Assembly (NCBI GenBank): GCA_035574915.1
Contig: DATLYJ010000046.1
Coordinates: forward strand, 1 to 57,094
DNA: 57,094 bases
Origin: Dehalococcoidia bacterium
Lineage (GTDB): Bacteria; Chloroflexota; Dehalococcoidia; DSTF01; WHTK01
Reading direction: 5' to 3'
In this document: positions 1-8,752 of the stretch, one piece after another
Numbering within the stretch: the first letter of the stretch is position 1
Layout: each line of letters begins with the position of its first letter
Made by a program: the position numbers and the translations under genes
Notes under the pieces: generated by a model
Told to the model about the DNA's origin: nothing
Databases searched by the model: none
What the model saw: the letters and a program-made list of their open reading frames with translations, nothing else

Positions 1-12
1 TTCGCTGGTATT

Positions 13-18
13 TATAAT
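13..18 (+). promoter_or_regulatory. -10 hexamer of a probable leaderless promoter
   Basis: A perfect TATAAT lies 7 bases before the GTG at 26. A transcript starting at the usual distance from this box would begin at or next to the start codon, and no Shine-Dalgarno sequence is visible in between. A -35 box would fall outside the window, so only half the promoter can be seen. Confidence 0.5.
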
Positions 19-25
19 TCGGCCA

Positions 26-2866
26 GTGGCGTCAAACGCGTATCAGACCAACCGTTTCCCGGTTGGGTCCCTTGTCAGGTCTCGGGGTAGGGACTGGGTC
101 GTGCTCCCGTCTGAGGAGGACGATGTCTGCCTGCTCAGACCCGTCGATGAAGGCGACGCTGATGCAGTCGGTCTTTACCTTCCCTTGGAAGGCGACAGTG
201 TCGTTGCCGAAGCTACGTATCCTCTGCCAGATGCCGCGCGCTCCAGAGACTTCGCTGGCGCGCTCCTACTTCGAGATGCAGCTCGCTTCAGCCTACGGTC
301 TGGCGCTGGCCCGTTCCGTTCTCTGGGACGGATCTCGGTCGAGCCTCGCCCCTACCAGTTTGTGCCCCTCCTTCTGGCTCTCAAACAGAAGCGAGTCCGT
401 CTCCTCATCGCCGACGACGTTGGCGTCGGTAAGACGATCGAGGCCGGTCTGATCGCCCGGGAGCTCTTGGACAGGGGAGAGATCCGACGCATTGCCGTGC
501 TATGCCCCCCTCACCTTTGCGACCAGTGGGAGCAGGAGCTGCGGGAAAAGTTTGGCCTCGAAGCTGTGGTTGTTCAGCCGTCGCGCATGGGAGGACTGGA
601 GCGCAGTTTGCCCCGCGGTGACATTGGCGTCTTCCAGTACTACCGCCACTTCGTCTGCAGCATCGATTACTTGAAGGCTGGCCGTTATCGCGACGCCTTC
701 CTGTCCAACGCGCCCGACCTGATCATCGTTGACGAGGCGCATGGCGCATCGCGGCCTAGCGGCGCGGACCCTGGCCAGCATCAGCGATACGAGTGCGTCC
801 GAGACGTGGCGCGATTAGCCAATCGGCACCTCATTCTGGCAACCGCCACGCCGCACAGTGGTATCGAAGAAGGCTTTCGGTCACTCCTTGGGCATCTTGA
901 TGAGTCGTTCGACGTGCCGGCAGACAGGCCGTTGGACACCAAGAGACTCCTTCCTCATGTCGTCCAGCGCCGCCGCAAGAGCATCGAGCGGTGGATGGGC
1001 GCCTCGACTGCATTTCCCGACCGCGACCCCGTCGAGGCCGACTACGCGATGTCGGCACGGTACCAGCGCCTATTCGATGCCGTGGCCGCATACTGCCGCG
1101 AGTCTGTCAGTGACGGCTCACTGGGACGGCCTCAGCAGCGCGTGCGCTACTGGGCTGCAATCGCGATCCTGCGCTGCATTCTGTCCAGCCCCAAGGCCGC
1201 TGAGGCGATGCTGGAGAACCGTAAGCAGCGCCGCCGGGAGAAGGCAATGGAACAGCCCGAGACCCCGGACGACGTGGACACATCGTTGCGACCTCAAGTC
1301 CTCGACCTGGAGGGCGACGAAGAGGCACCCGATTACACGCCTGCGGCGGAGGGCGCCGACCTATCGGACGCGGAAATCCAGAAACTGGACAGCTTCCTCC
1401 GGGAGGCCAGGCAGCTCTCGGGAATGGCCTACGACGCCAAGCTGGAGCGCTGCTCCAGCCTGGTCGAGAGTCTCCTCAACGATGGCTTCTCGCCAATCGT
1501 CTACTGTCGCTTCATCGCTACCGCGGACTACGTGGCGGAGGAGCTTCAGCGTGAGCTGGGGCGCCGCGTGCCGGGGCTACGAGTGATTTCCGTCACTGGA
1601 AACGACGGTGATGAGAAGCGCCGGGAGAAGATCGACGACCTCGTGAAGAACCACGAGGTCCGCGTGCTCGTGGCCACGGACTGCCTGAGTGAAGGGATCA
1701 ACCTCCAGGAGCACTTCAACGCCGTGCTTCATTACGACCTGCCCTGGAACCCGAACCGCCTCGAGCAGCGGGAGGGCCGGGTTGACCGCTTCGGCCAGCC
1801 GAGCAAGACGGTACGCACGGTGCTGCTCTACGGCCGAGACAATCAGATGGACCTCATTGTCCTCAGAGTCTTGATCCGAAAGGCCCGCGAGATCCGCGCC
1901 AGCTTGGGCGTTGCGGTGCCCGTGCCGGTGGATTCCGAGCAGGTGATACAGGCGCTCGTCGACAGCGTCCTCCTGCAGGGTCGCGGCACGGCGCCCGGGC
2001 AGATGGCCCTACCCTTCGATGACCAGCGCGTGAGCCAGCTCCATCAGGCCTGGGACAAGGCAAAGGACCGTGAGGCCGAAATCCGAAACGTCTTTGACCA
2101 GGCGGGGATTCAGCCGGAGGAAGTAGCCCAGGAGCTTCGTGAGGTGGAGCCTGCGCTTGGCTCGAAAGAGGAGCTCCGGAGCTTCCTCGCCAACGGGCTG
2201 CAGCGGTTCAACGGCTACCTGAGGGAGACCAAGACTCCGGGCGTGTTCGAACTCGATCCCGGCGACCTCCGGCCAGTCGTCCAGCGCAGGACTACCCTGG
2301 AGCGCTTTCCCCTACGCGTTGTCTTCGAACAGACGACGGAGAAGAACGTGGTGCACGTCGGCCGCAATCATCCGGTAGTCGCCGCGCTCGCCGATTCGGT
2401 GCTGGCACGAGCGCTCAGCGGAGACTCCGAATGGTTCTCCCGCAGCGGAGCCATCTTCACCAACTCTGTGCGCGGCCGCACGGCGGTCTTGCTGCTGCGC
2501 TTCAGATACTCGATGCAGGCAGAAGGCAACCAATTTGCCGAGGAGGTCCTGACGGCGGCCTTTCAGTCTGCTCAGGTCGGCCTGGAATGGCTGAAGCCTT
2601 ACCAGGAGGAGAGCACGAGGCTCCTGCAAGCAGCGCCGGCGGCGAATATCTCCCCCGAGGAGCGCAGACGGCAGGTGGAATGGGCGCTTGGCATGCTGCA
2701 GTCGACGCCTGGCTGGTGGGACGAGATCGCGGCCGAACGGGTGGCGCGCCTGAAGGAAGCCCATGCCCGGTTGCGCTCCTTCGTCGGCGGCGCGCCCATG
2801 CGCGTCGAGGTGCGCGAGCCCGACGTCCTCGGAGTCTATGTCCTAGTGCCGGCGGGGTTGCGCTGA
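26..2866 (+). CDS. SNF2/RapA-type helicase, DISARM DrmD-like
   Basis: A 946-residue superfamily 2 ATPase. Walker A (GVGKT) is near residue 133, DEAH at about 236, the TAT motif III near 272, and the second RecA domain ends in QREGRVDRFGQ near 581. This is the RapA/HepA branch of SNF2 helicases, which includes the DrmD helicase of class 1 DISARM. The role is probably ATP-driven DNA translocation in the cytoplasm as part of a defence complex. The GTG start at 26 follows a TATAAT by 7 bases. The stop overlaps the methyltransferase start by one base (TGATG), so the two are almost certainly cotranscribed. A chromosomal RapA-like role is possible, but the neighbours argue for defence. Genes further upstream in the island cannot be seen. 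Confidence 0.85.
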   Translation: MASNAYQTNRFPVGSLVRSRGRDWVVLPSEEDDVCLLRPVDEGDADAVGLYLPLEGDSVVAEATYPLPDAARSRDFAGALLLRDAARFSLRSGAGPFRSLGRISVEPRPYQFVPLLLALKQKRVRLLIADDVGVGKTIEAGLIARELLDRGEIRRIAVLCPPHLCDQWEQELREKFGLEAVVVQPSRMGGLERSLPRGDIGVFQYYRHFVCSIDYLKAGRYRDAFLSNAPDLIIVDEAHGASRPSGADPGQHQRYECVRDVARLANRHLILATATPHSGIEEGFRSLLGHLDESFDVPADRPLDTKRLLPHVVQRRRKSIERWMGASTAFPDRDPVEADYAMSARYQRLFDAVAAYCRESVSDGSLGRPQQRVRYWAAIAILRCILSSPKAAEAMLENRKQRRREKAMEQPETPDDVDTSLRPQVLDLEGDEEAPDYTPAAEGADLSDAEIQKLDSFLREARQLSGMAYDAKLERCSSLVESLLNDGFSPIVYCRFIATADYVAEELQRELGRRVPGLRVISVTGNDGDEKRREKIDDLVKNHEVRVLVATDCLSEGINLQEHFNAVLHYDLPWNPNRLEQREGRVDRFGQPSKTVRTVLLYGRDNQMDLIVLRVLIRKAREIRASLGVAVPVPVDSEQVIQALVDSVLLQGRGTAPGQMALPFDDQRVSQLHQAWDKAKDREAEIRNVFDQAGIQPEEVAQELREVEPALGSKEELRSFLANGLQRFNGYLRETKTPGVFELDPGDLRPVVQRRTTLERFPLRVVFEQTTEKNVVHVGRNHPVVAALADSVLARALSGDSEWFSRSGAIFTNSVRGRTAVLLLRFRYSMQAEGNQFAEEVLTAAFQSAQVGLEWLKPYQEESTRLLQAAPAANISPEERRRQVEWALGMLQSTPGWWDEIAAERVARLKEAHARLRSFVGGAPMRVEVREPDVLGVYVLVPAGLR

Positions 2867-5800
2867 TGACGCGATGGGCAACCGTCAACGTCGAAGGCGG
2901 GCTCTTCCCAGCCGACATCCTCGACGCCGTTGCTGCCGGGACGGCTGACGGACAGAGGCCGGCCGATTTCCGGCTCGAGGCGGCGCGACTGCTGGAGGAG
3001 CTGCAGGCCGCGTTCGCTGATGCCCGCTCTTACTGGGACGCCTTCCAGCGGCGGCTCGCCCGGCGCAGCGGTTCGGTCACGAGCCTCACGCGCGAGGCCT
3101 GGATGCTCCCGCTACTGGAACGGCTGGGGTTCGACCTCGAATACCAGCCGGCGGCGCTGAGCGCGGGCAACTCGACCTACACGATCTCGCACCTCCACGG
3201 GAAAGAGCCGGGCACGCCGGTGCACATCGTCTCCTTCGACCAGGAGCTCGACAAGAGCGACGCTGGAGGGAGACGCAGTCCCAACGCGCTCGTCCAGGAG
3301 TATCTGAACCGCACGGACGCCCTCTGGGGCCTGGTTACCAACGGCCGCAAGCTCCGGCTCCTGCGTGACACGGAGCGCATGGCCAAGCCTTCGTATGTCG
3401 AGTTCGACCTCGAAGGCATGATCGAGTCCGACAAGTACAGCGAGTTCGCCCTGCTGTACAGGCTCCTGCACGCGACGCGGTTCCCCCTGCCGGGCTCAGA
3501 CCCGGCGAAGTGCTGGCTGGAGACCTACTACCAGCAGGGCAACGACCTCGGCGGCCGCGTGCGCGAGGGCATGCGCGATGGCGTTTCGGCCGCGCTCGAA
3601 GTCCTGGGCAATGCTTTCCTGAAGCATGACGACAACGAGCGCCTGCGCGAGGCGTTCCGCTCGGGACGGCTCAGCGCCGGGCAGTACTACCGGCAGCTCC
3701 TGCGCCTCGTGTATCGGTTCCTCTTCCTCATGGTCACGGAGGAGCGCGGGCTGGTGTTTCCCGAAGAAGAGGCTGGAAGCTCCGGCCACCTCATCTACGA
3801 CCGCTACTACAGCATCTCCCGCCTGCGCGAGCGCGCCGAGCGCTATTACGCCGAAGACCGCCATTACGACCTCTGGGAGGGCGTCAAGTCCACCTTCGCC
3901 CTGTTCCGCGAGGACGCGCTGGCGCGCAAGCTCGGGCTGCGGGCGCTCGACGGCGAGCTCTTCGGCGAGGACGCCTGCGCCGACCTGGAAGCGTGCCGTT
4001 GCCTCAACGCCGACCTGCTGCGCGCCGTGCGCGAGCTCTCCACCTACCGGCAGGAGAAGGGGCCGCGGCGGCGCGTCAACTTCCGCGACATCGACGTCGA
4101 GGAGTTCGGTTCCGTCTATGAGAGCCTGCTCGAGTATCACCCCGTTGTCGACGTGGAAGGGCAGAGCTTCTCATTCCTGAGCGGCAACGAACGCAAGTCC
4201 ACCGGCAGCTACTACATGCCCAGCTCGCTGGTGCAGGAGCTGGTGCAGAGCGCGCTGGTGCCTGTGCTCGAAGAGCGCGTAGCCGCCGCGAAGACGCGCG
4301 ACGAGAAGGCCGCCGCTATCCTCTCGATGCGCGTGATCGACCCCGCCGCCGGCTCCGGGCACTTCCTGCTCGCCGCGGCGCGGCGCATGGCGCGAGAGCT
4401 GGCGCGCGTCCGGACGGACGAGGCGGAGCCGTCCGTGGAGGACTACCGCCGCGCCCTGCGCGACGTGATCCGCAATTGCATTTACGCCGTCGACAAGAAC
4501 CCGCTCGCGGTCGACCTCTGCAAGGTGGCCCTGTGGATCGAGGGGCACAACGCCGGCCTGCCGCTGGGCTTCCTCGACCACCACATCAAGCTCGGCGACA
4601 GCCTCGTCGGCGTCTTCGACCTGGCCGTCCTCGAGGACGGCATCCCGGACGACGCCTACAAGCCCGTGACCGGCGACGACAAGGCCGCGGCGCGCTACTG
4701 GCGCGACCTCAACAAGAAGCAGCGCGCGGGCCAGCTACGGCTGGCAGCGTTCGACCCGGAGGCCCTGGAGAGGAGCCTTGCGCCCGACTTCGCGGCGCTT
4801 GGCGAACTGGAAGACGACTCCCCTCCGGACGTGAGGGCGAAGCAGGAGCTCTACGCCAGGCTGCGCGCCGGCGGCAGCCAGTGGTGGCGCCTCAAGGTCG
4901 CCTGCGACCTCTGGACCTACGCCTTCTTCGCGCCGCTTGAGCCGCAACCAGAGCTAGCCCAGCAGACCGTCCCGACCACGGCCTTGGTCTGGGAGGCTAT
5001 GGCTGGTGGAACCACACATGCTTACGCTCAGGCAAAGGCGATGGCTGAGTCGGCCGTCCATCCATACTTCCACTGGCCACTGGAATTCCCGGATGTATTC
5101 GCGGACCGCGGATTCGAGGTGGTCCTTGGAAACCCACCATGGGAAAATATCCGCGCTGATCCTGTCGAGTTCTTTGCTGGAATCCATCCGAGCATCGTTA
5201 GCGCGCCATCCGCATCCCTTCGGGAGCAAACCATTCAGTCTCTCCGAGAGGCGAGGGATCCGTTTGCACGAATGTGGGACGCGCATGTTCGGTCTATTGA
5301 AGGCCAGCAGCTGTTTGTAGGGGAGAGCGACCGATTCCCCTATGGCGCCTCAGGCAAGACGAACACGATGCCGTTGTTCCTAGAGTTGTTCTCCGCAGCC
5401 ATCTCCAAAACCGGCCGGTCAGGGATCATCGTCAAGAGTGTGATCGGTACGGACCTGGAATATCAACGCTTATTCGAGCACTTGGTCGAGGAAGGGCGGC
5501 TTTACTCATTCTATGACTTTATCAATGAGCAAGAGCTCTTTCCGGCTGTTCACCGGCAGGAGCGATTCGCGTTAGTTACCTTAGCGCCTCCAGGCACGGT
5601 GACTCGGAGCAAATTCAGGTTCCTCGCTAGGGCCACGACGGAGTTGCAGGACTCCGGCTCAATTTTCGAACTGTCGGGAACAGACTTGAGGATGCTCACC
5701 AATGGATCATGTCGGTTGCCCACAATTAGTGATTCGACTTTGTTGCGTATTCTGAGAGCTGTTGCTCAATCCGCCAAGGGCAGCTCATTCCTCGGCCCTG

Positions 5801-6831
5801 AAACACAGCTCGACAGTTACATTATGTTTGACAGTGGGGCCGCGAGTTCTGCAAAGGGCGGATGCACTCTTCCTGACTACGTCCCTGGGGAGGGGAACAA
5901 TCCCCTTGAAGGCACAAATAGGTTTGGGGAAGCTGTAGTCGCGGTCTACGAGGGCAAACTCTTCGGAATCCTGGACCATCGTTTAAGAAGTTTTGAGGGC
6001 ATTCCCGTAGAGCGGCGGTATGGCAAGACTCCAGCAACATATGAACTAACGATAGCTGACAAAGAGGACCCGAATCGTTCCATTGAGCCGCGCTACTGGG
6101 TACCAAAAGCTGTCGTAAAGAACAAGCTGAACGTGAAGGGATGGAGCCACGATTGGATTCTTGTTCATGGGAGAAAGTCTAATCGTGATAACAAGCGCAC
6201 TTTCTCGGCTGCCTTTATTCCGCTGACAGCATCCGTAGACCTGGCGCCTGTATTACTGCCAACATCTGGTTCCGACATCGCTCCAGTCCTAAGAGCTGCA
6301 GCCGTTAGTCAATCATTTTCTTTCGACTTTTTAATCCGAAGTCGGCTTATAGGTTTCACAATTGGCAAGAATCTACTGGAAGAAATTCCAGTACCAAGTC
6401 CAGCACGTTTCTCCGAGGCTTCTCCTTGGGGCAATGGTGAGTCCATCGATGTATGGTGCTGTACTAGGGTGTTGGAGCTGACGTACACAGCCTTTGACCT
6501 GACATCGTTAGCACGCGACCTCGGGTTTCCCGGTCCGCCGTTCCTTTGGGACGAAGAACGTCGGTTCCTCCTGCGCTGTGAGCTGGACGCAGCCTTCTTC
6601 CACCTCTACGGCATCGAGCGCGCGGATGTTGACTACATCATGGAGACGTTCCCAATCGTCCGTCGCGAAGACGAGAAGCAGTTCGGCGAGTTCCGAACGA
6701 AGCGCGTCATCCTGGAGATGTACGACCAGATGGCCGAGGCAGTGAAGACCGGCCGCCCGTATCAGACATGGCTCGATCCGCCGCCGGCAGACCCGCGGGT
6801 TGCCCATACAGCCGTTGGAGGCAGAGCGTGA
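2866..6831 (+). CDS. Large adenine-type DNA methyltransferase, DrmMI / type IIG-like
   Basis: A 1321-residue N6-adenine methyltransferase of the Eco57I/PglX kind. SAM-binding motif I (DPAAGSGHF) is near residue 490 and catalytic NPPW near 756. The N-terminal 450 residues include LVTNGRKLRLLRD, typical of long restriction-modification methylases; I see no clear PD-(D/E)XK triad there. The start is the ATG that overlaps the helicase stop; the frame stays open upstream only as a shadow. The C-terminal half, from about base 4975 on, should contain the target-recognition region and is much poorer in GC than the first half. By analogy with DISARM, BREX and type IIG systems it would mark host DNA as self. 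Whether it also cuts cannot be told from sequence. Confidence 0.85.
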   Translation: MTRWATVNVEGGLFPADILDAVAAGTADGQRPADFRLEAARLLEELQAAFADARSYWDAFQRRLARRSGSVTSLTREAWMLPLLERLGFDLEYQPAALSAGNSTYTISHLHGKEPGTPVHIVSFDQELDKSDAGGRRSPNALVQEYLNRTDALWGLVTNGRKLRLLRDTERMAKPSYVEFDLEGMIESDKYSEFALLYRLLHATRFPLPGSDPAKCWLETYYQQGNDLGGRVREGMRDGVSAALEVLGNAFLKHDDNERLREAFRSGRLSAGQYYRQLLRLVYRFLFLMVTEERGLVFPEEEAGSSGHLIYDRYYSISRLRERAERYYAEDRHYDLWEGVKSTFALFREDALARKLGLRALDGELFGEDACADLEACRCLNADLLRAVRELSTYRQEKGPRRRVNFRDIDVEEFGSVYESLLEYHPVVDVEGQSFSFLSGNERKSTGSYYMPSSLVQELVQSALVPVLEERVAAAKTRDEKAAAILSMRVIDPAAGSGHFLLAAARRMARELARVRTDEAEPSVEDYRRALRDVIRNCIYAVDKNPLAVDLCKVALWIEGHNAGLPLGFLDHHIKLGDSLVGVFDLAVLEDGIPDDAYKPVTGDDKAAARYWRDLNKKQRAGQLRLAAFDPEALERSLAPDFAALGELEDDSPPDVRAKQELYARLRAGGSQWWRLKVACDLWTYAFFAPLEPQPELAQQTVPTTALVWEAMAGGTTHAYAQAKAMAESAVHPYFHWPLEFPDVFADRGFEVVLGNPPWENIRADPVEFFAGIHPSIVSAPSASLREQTIQSLREARDPFARMWDAHVRSIEGQQLFVGESDRFPYGASGKTNTMPLFLELFSAAISKTGRSGIIVKSVIGTDLEYQRLFEHLVEEGRLYSFYDFINEQELFPAVHRQERFALVTLAPPGTVTRSKFRFLARATTELQDSGSIFELSGTDLRMLTNGSCRLPTISDSTLLRILRAVAQSAKGSSFLGPETQLDSYIMFDSGAASSAKGGCTLPDYVPGEGNNPLEGTNRFGEAVVAVYEGKLFGILDHRLRSFEGIPVERRYGKTPATYELTIADKEDPNRSIEPRYWVPKAVVKNKLNVKGWSHDWILVHGRKSNRDNKRTFSAAFIPLTASVDLAPVLLPTSGSDIAPVLRAAAVSQSFSFDFLIRSRLIGFTIGKNLLEEIPVPSPARFSEASPWGNGESIDVWCCTRVLELTYTAFDLTSLARDLGFPGPPFLWDEERRFLLRCELDAAFFHLYGIERADVDYIMETFPIVRREDEKQFGEFRTKRVILEMYDQMAEAVKTGRPYQTWLDPPPADPRVAHTAVGGRA

Positions 6832-8744
6832 AGCTGGTCGAAGTTCAAGTTCAACGCTTCCGGAACTTCATCGATTCAACTCCTGTCGCCGTTCAGCCGG
6901 ACATTACGTGCCTCGTGGGCAAGAACGAATCGGGCAAGTCGGCATTCCTTCACGCCTTGTACCGGCTAAACCCCGCCAGGCCCAACGTTAAATTCTCCGC
7001 CCCTGACGATTACCCAGCGTGGCTAGAGAAACGGGACAGACTCCAGGGCGTCAAAGTGGAAGAAGTGCTGCCGGTCAAAGGGGTCTTTGAGTTTGAGACT
7101 AGCGACCGCGTGGCCCTGGAACAGCAGTTCGGGCCCGGTGTCTTGAAACAGAAAGCGCTGGTTCTTGAACGCCAGTACGATGGTCTGCTCGTCCATGACC
7201 TCGATGTCAATGAAAAGGCTGTCGTTCGTCACATACTCGACACGACGGATATTCCAACCAAAATCAGGAATGCAGGCAAGCCCCTGGAGACCATCGACGG
7301 GCTAAAGGAATTCATTCAGTCAGTTCAAGCCGAGGACTCGGCGTCTGGGTCCGGCGAAGCGGCTCAAGCTTTGGAGAAGCGGCTGAGCGAAGTACTGCGC
7401 AACAGGACACCAGTGGACGTAATCTGGGACGCCGTGGAAGAACTACTCCCAGAATTCTTCTACTATCACCAGTACAGCAACTTGCCCTATTCGGTAAAGA
7501 TTGCTCGAGTGCTGAAGGAAGATCCGCGCACTCTAGATGACAGTGAACTAACTGCGCGCTCTCTGCTTAAGCTTGCTGCTGCGGAGGACCAGTTTCTCCT
7601 CAATCCGGATTACGAACGCCGTAAGCGCGAGCTCGAAAATGTTGCCAACAGCATCACTCAAGACGTACGCAAATATTGGACCCAGAATCCTGAGCTGCGC
7701 GTTCAGCCGGATATAACGCAAGTGGCCGAAACCAATTCACAGGGGGAGCGCGCCGTCTTAGATGAATTGAAGATCCGTGTCTGGGATGATCGCCACTCCC
7801 TTTCGCTGCCCTTTGACCAGCACTCAACCGGATTCCAATGGTTCTTTTCCTTCCTCGCTGCGTTCTCGGAATACGAGTACAAAGACACCCCAGTCATCAT
7901 CCTTCTTGACGAGCCTGCACTTGGGCTGCATGGCCGCGCGCAGGCAGACTTCCTTCGCTTCATCGAGGAGCGCTTGGCAACAAAGCACCAAGTCCTATAC
8001 ACAACGCACTCCCCTTTCATGATTCAGCCGGGCAGGCTTGAGAGGGTTCGAATAGTCGAGGACCACGGTCCGGAGAAAGGTGCGGAGGTAACACAGAATG
8101 TCCTGACAAGCGACCAGGACACGCTGTTCCCGCTCCAAGGGGCCTTAGGCTATGACCTCGTTCAGCACTTGTTCATTGCACCTCATAACCTGCTTGTCGA
8201 AGGGACAGCCGACTATACCTACTTAACGGTGATTTCCGACCACCTGAAGCAGGCCGGTCGTACCGGATTGGACGAGCGTTGGTCGATAATTCCTGTCGGC
8301 AGCGCCGATATGATTCCAACGTTCGTTGCTCTACTTGGTCACCACTTGGAGGTCACCGTCCTGATTGACTCGCGACGAGCCGGCCATCAACGGCTGTCGC
8401 AGCTAGCAGCCGATGGGTTCCTAAATCAGCAGAGGATTATTACGGTTGGACAGGTGCTTAGTCGAAGACTCGCCGACATTGAGGACCTGTTCACTGTGGC
8501 TGACTACCTACACCTATACAACAAAGCCTTCGGAGGATCAGTCTCAGAAGCAGACTTAGCGGGCACGGATCCCGTCGTGAACCGGTTAGCGCGCCATCAA
8601 GGCGTAGAGCGATTTGATCACGGTCGCCCTGCTGACGTACTGCTACGACGCCGGGACGAGCTCTTACCCCAACTCAGCCCTGAGACATTTGAACGTTTCG
8701 AGCGCCTCTTTCAGTCGATCAACGCCACACTACCCAAGGACTGA
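6828..8744 (+). CDS. OLD-family ATPase with degenerate TOPRIM-like domain
   Basis: A 638-residue AAA/ABC-type ATPase. Walker A (GKNESGKS) is at residues 31-38, a degenerate signature (HSTGFQW) near 333, and Walker B (ILLDEPALGL) near 357. A TOPRIM-like region follows with LLVEGTAD near 455 and LIDSRRAG near 512. OLD-family nucleases such as GajA of Gabija couple ATP sensing to DNA nicking through acidic TOPRIM residues. Here the position after D-S is Arg instead of the usual acidic residue, so nuclease activity is uncertain. The GTG start at 6828 overlaps the methyltransferase stop by 4 bases (GTGA), implying translational coupling. GC content is clearly lower than in the flanking helicase genes. 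Confidence 0.8.
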   Translation: MKLVEVQVQRFRNFIDSTPVAVQPDITCLVGKNESGKSAFLHALYRLNPARPNVKFSAPDDYPAWLEKRDRLQGVKVEEVLPVKGVFEFETSDRVALEQQFGPGVLKQKALVLERQYDGLLVHDLDVNEKAVVRHILDTTDIPTKIRNAGKPLETIDGLKEFIQSVQAEDSASGSGEAAQALEKRLSEVLRNRTPVDVIWDAVEELLPEFFYYHQYSNLPYSVKIARVLKEDPRTLDDSELTARSLLKLAAAEDQFLLNPDYERRKRELENVANSITQDVRKYWTQNPELRVQPDITQVAETNSQGERAVLDELKIRVWDDRHSLSLPFDQHSTGFQWFFSFLAAFSEYEYKDTPVIILLDEPALGLHGRAQADFLRFIEERLATKHQVLYTTHSPFMIQPGRLERVRIVEDHGPEKGAEVTQNVLTSDQDTLFPLQGALGYDLVQHLFIAPHNLLVEGTADYTYLTVISDHLKQAGRTGLDERWSIIPVGSADMIPTFVALLGHHLEVTVLIDSRRAGHQRLSQLAADGFLNQQRIITVGQVLSRRLADIEDLFTVADYLHLYNKAFGGSVSEADLAGTDPVVNRLARHQGVERFDHGRPADVLLRRRDELLPQLSPETFERFERLFQSINATLPKD

Positions 8745-8752
8745 AACGCTGC

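Noticed and set aside
2431-2865. An N-terminal extension of the methyltransferase from 2431
   Set aside because: This part overlaps the helicase gene in another frame and has no methylase features. The ATG at 2866 fits the overlapping stop and start.
4171-4584. Long open frames on the opposite strand of GC-rich genes throughout the window
   Set aside because: These are expected from GC-rich codon bias and show no domains or plausible start signals.
26-6831. Calling the first two genes a complete class 1 DISARM system
   Set aside because: DrmA, DrmB and DrmC are not present as separate genes; the following genes are an OLD ATPase and a much larger DUF1998 helicase. Only family resemblance is claimed.
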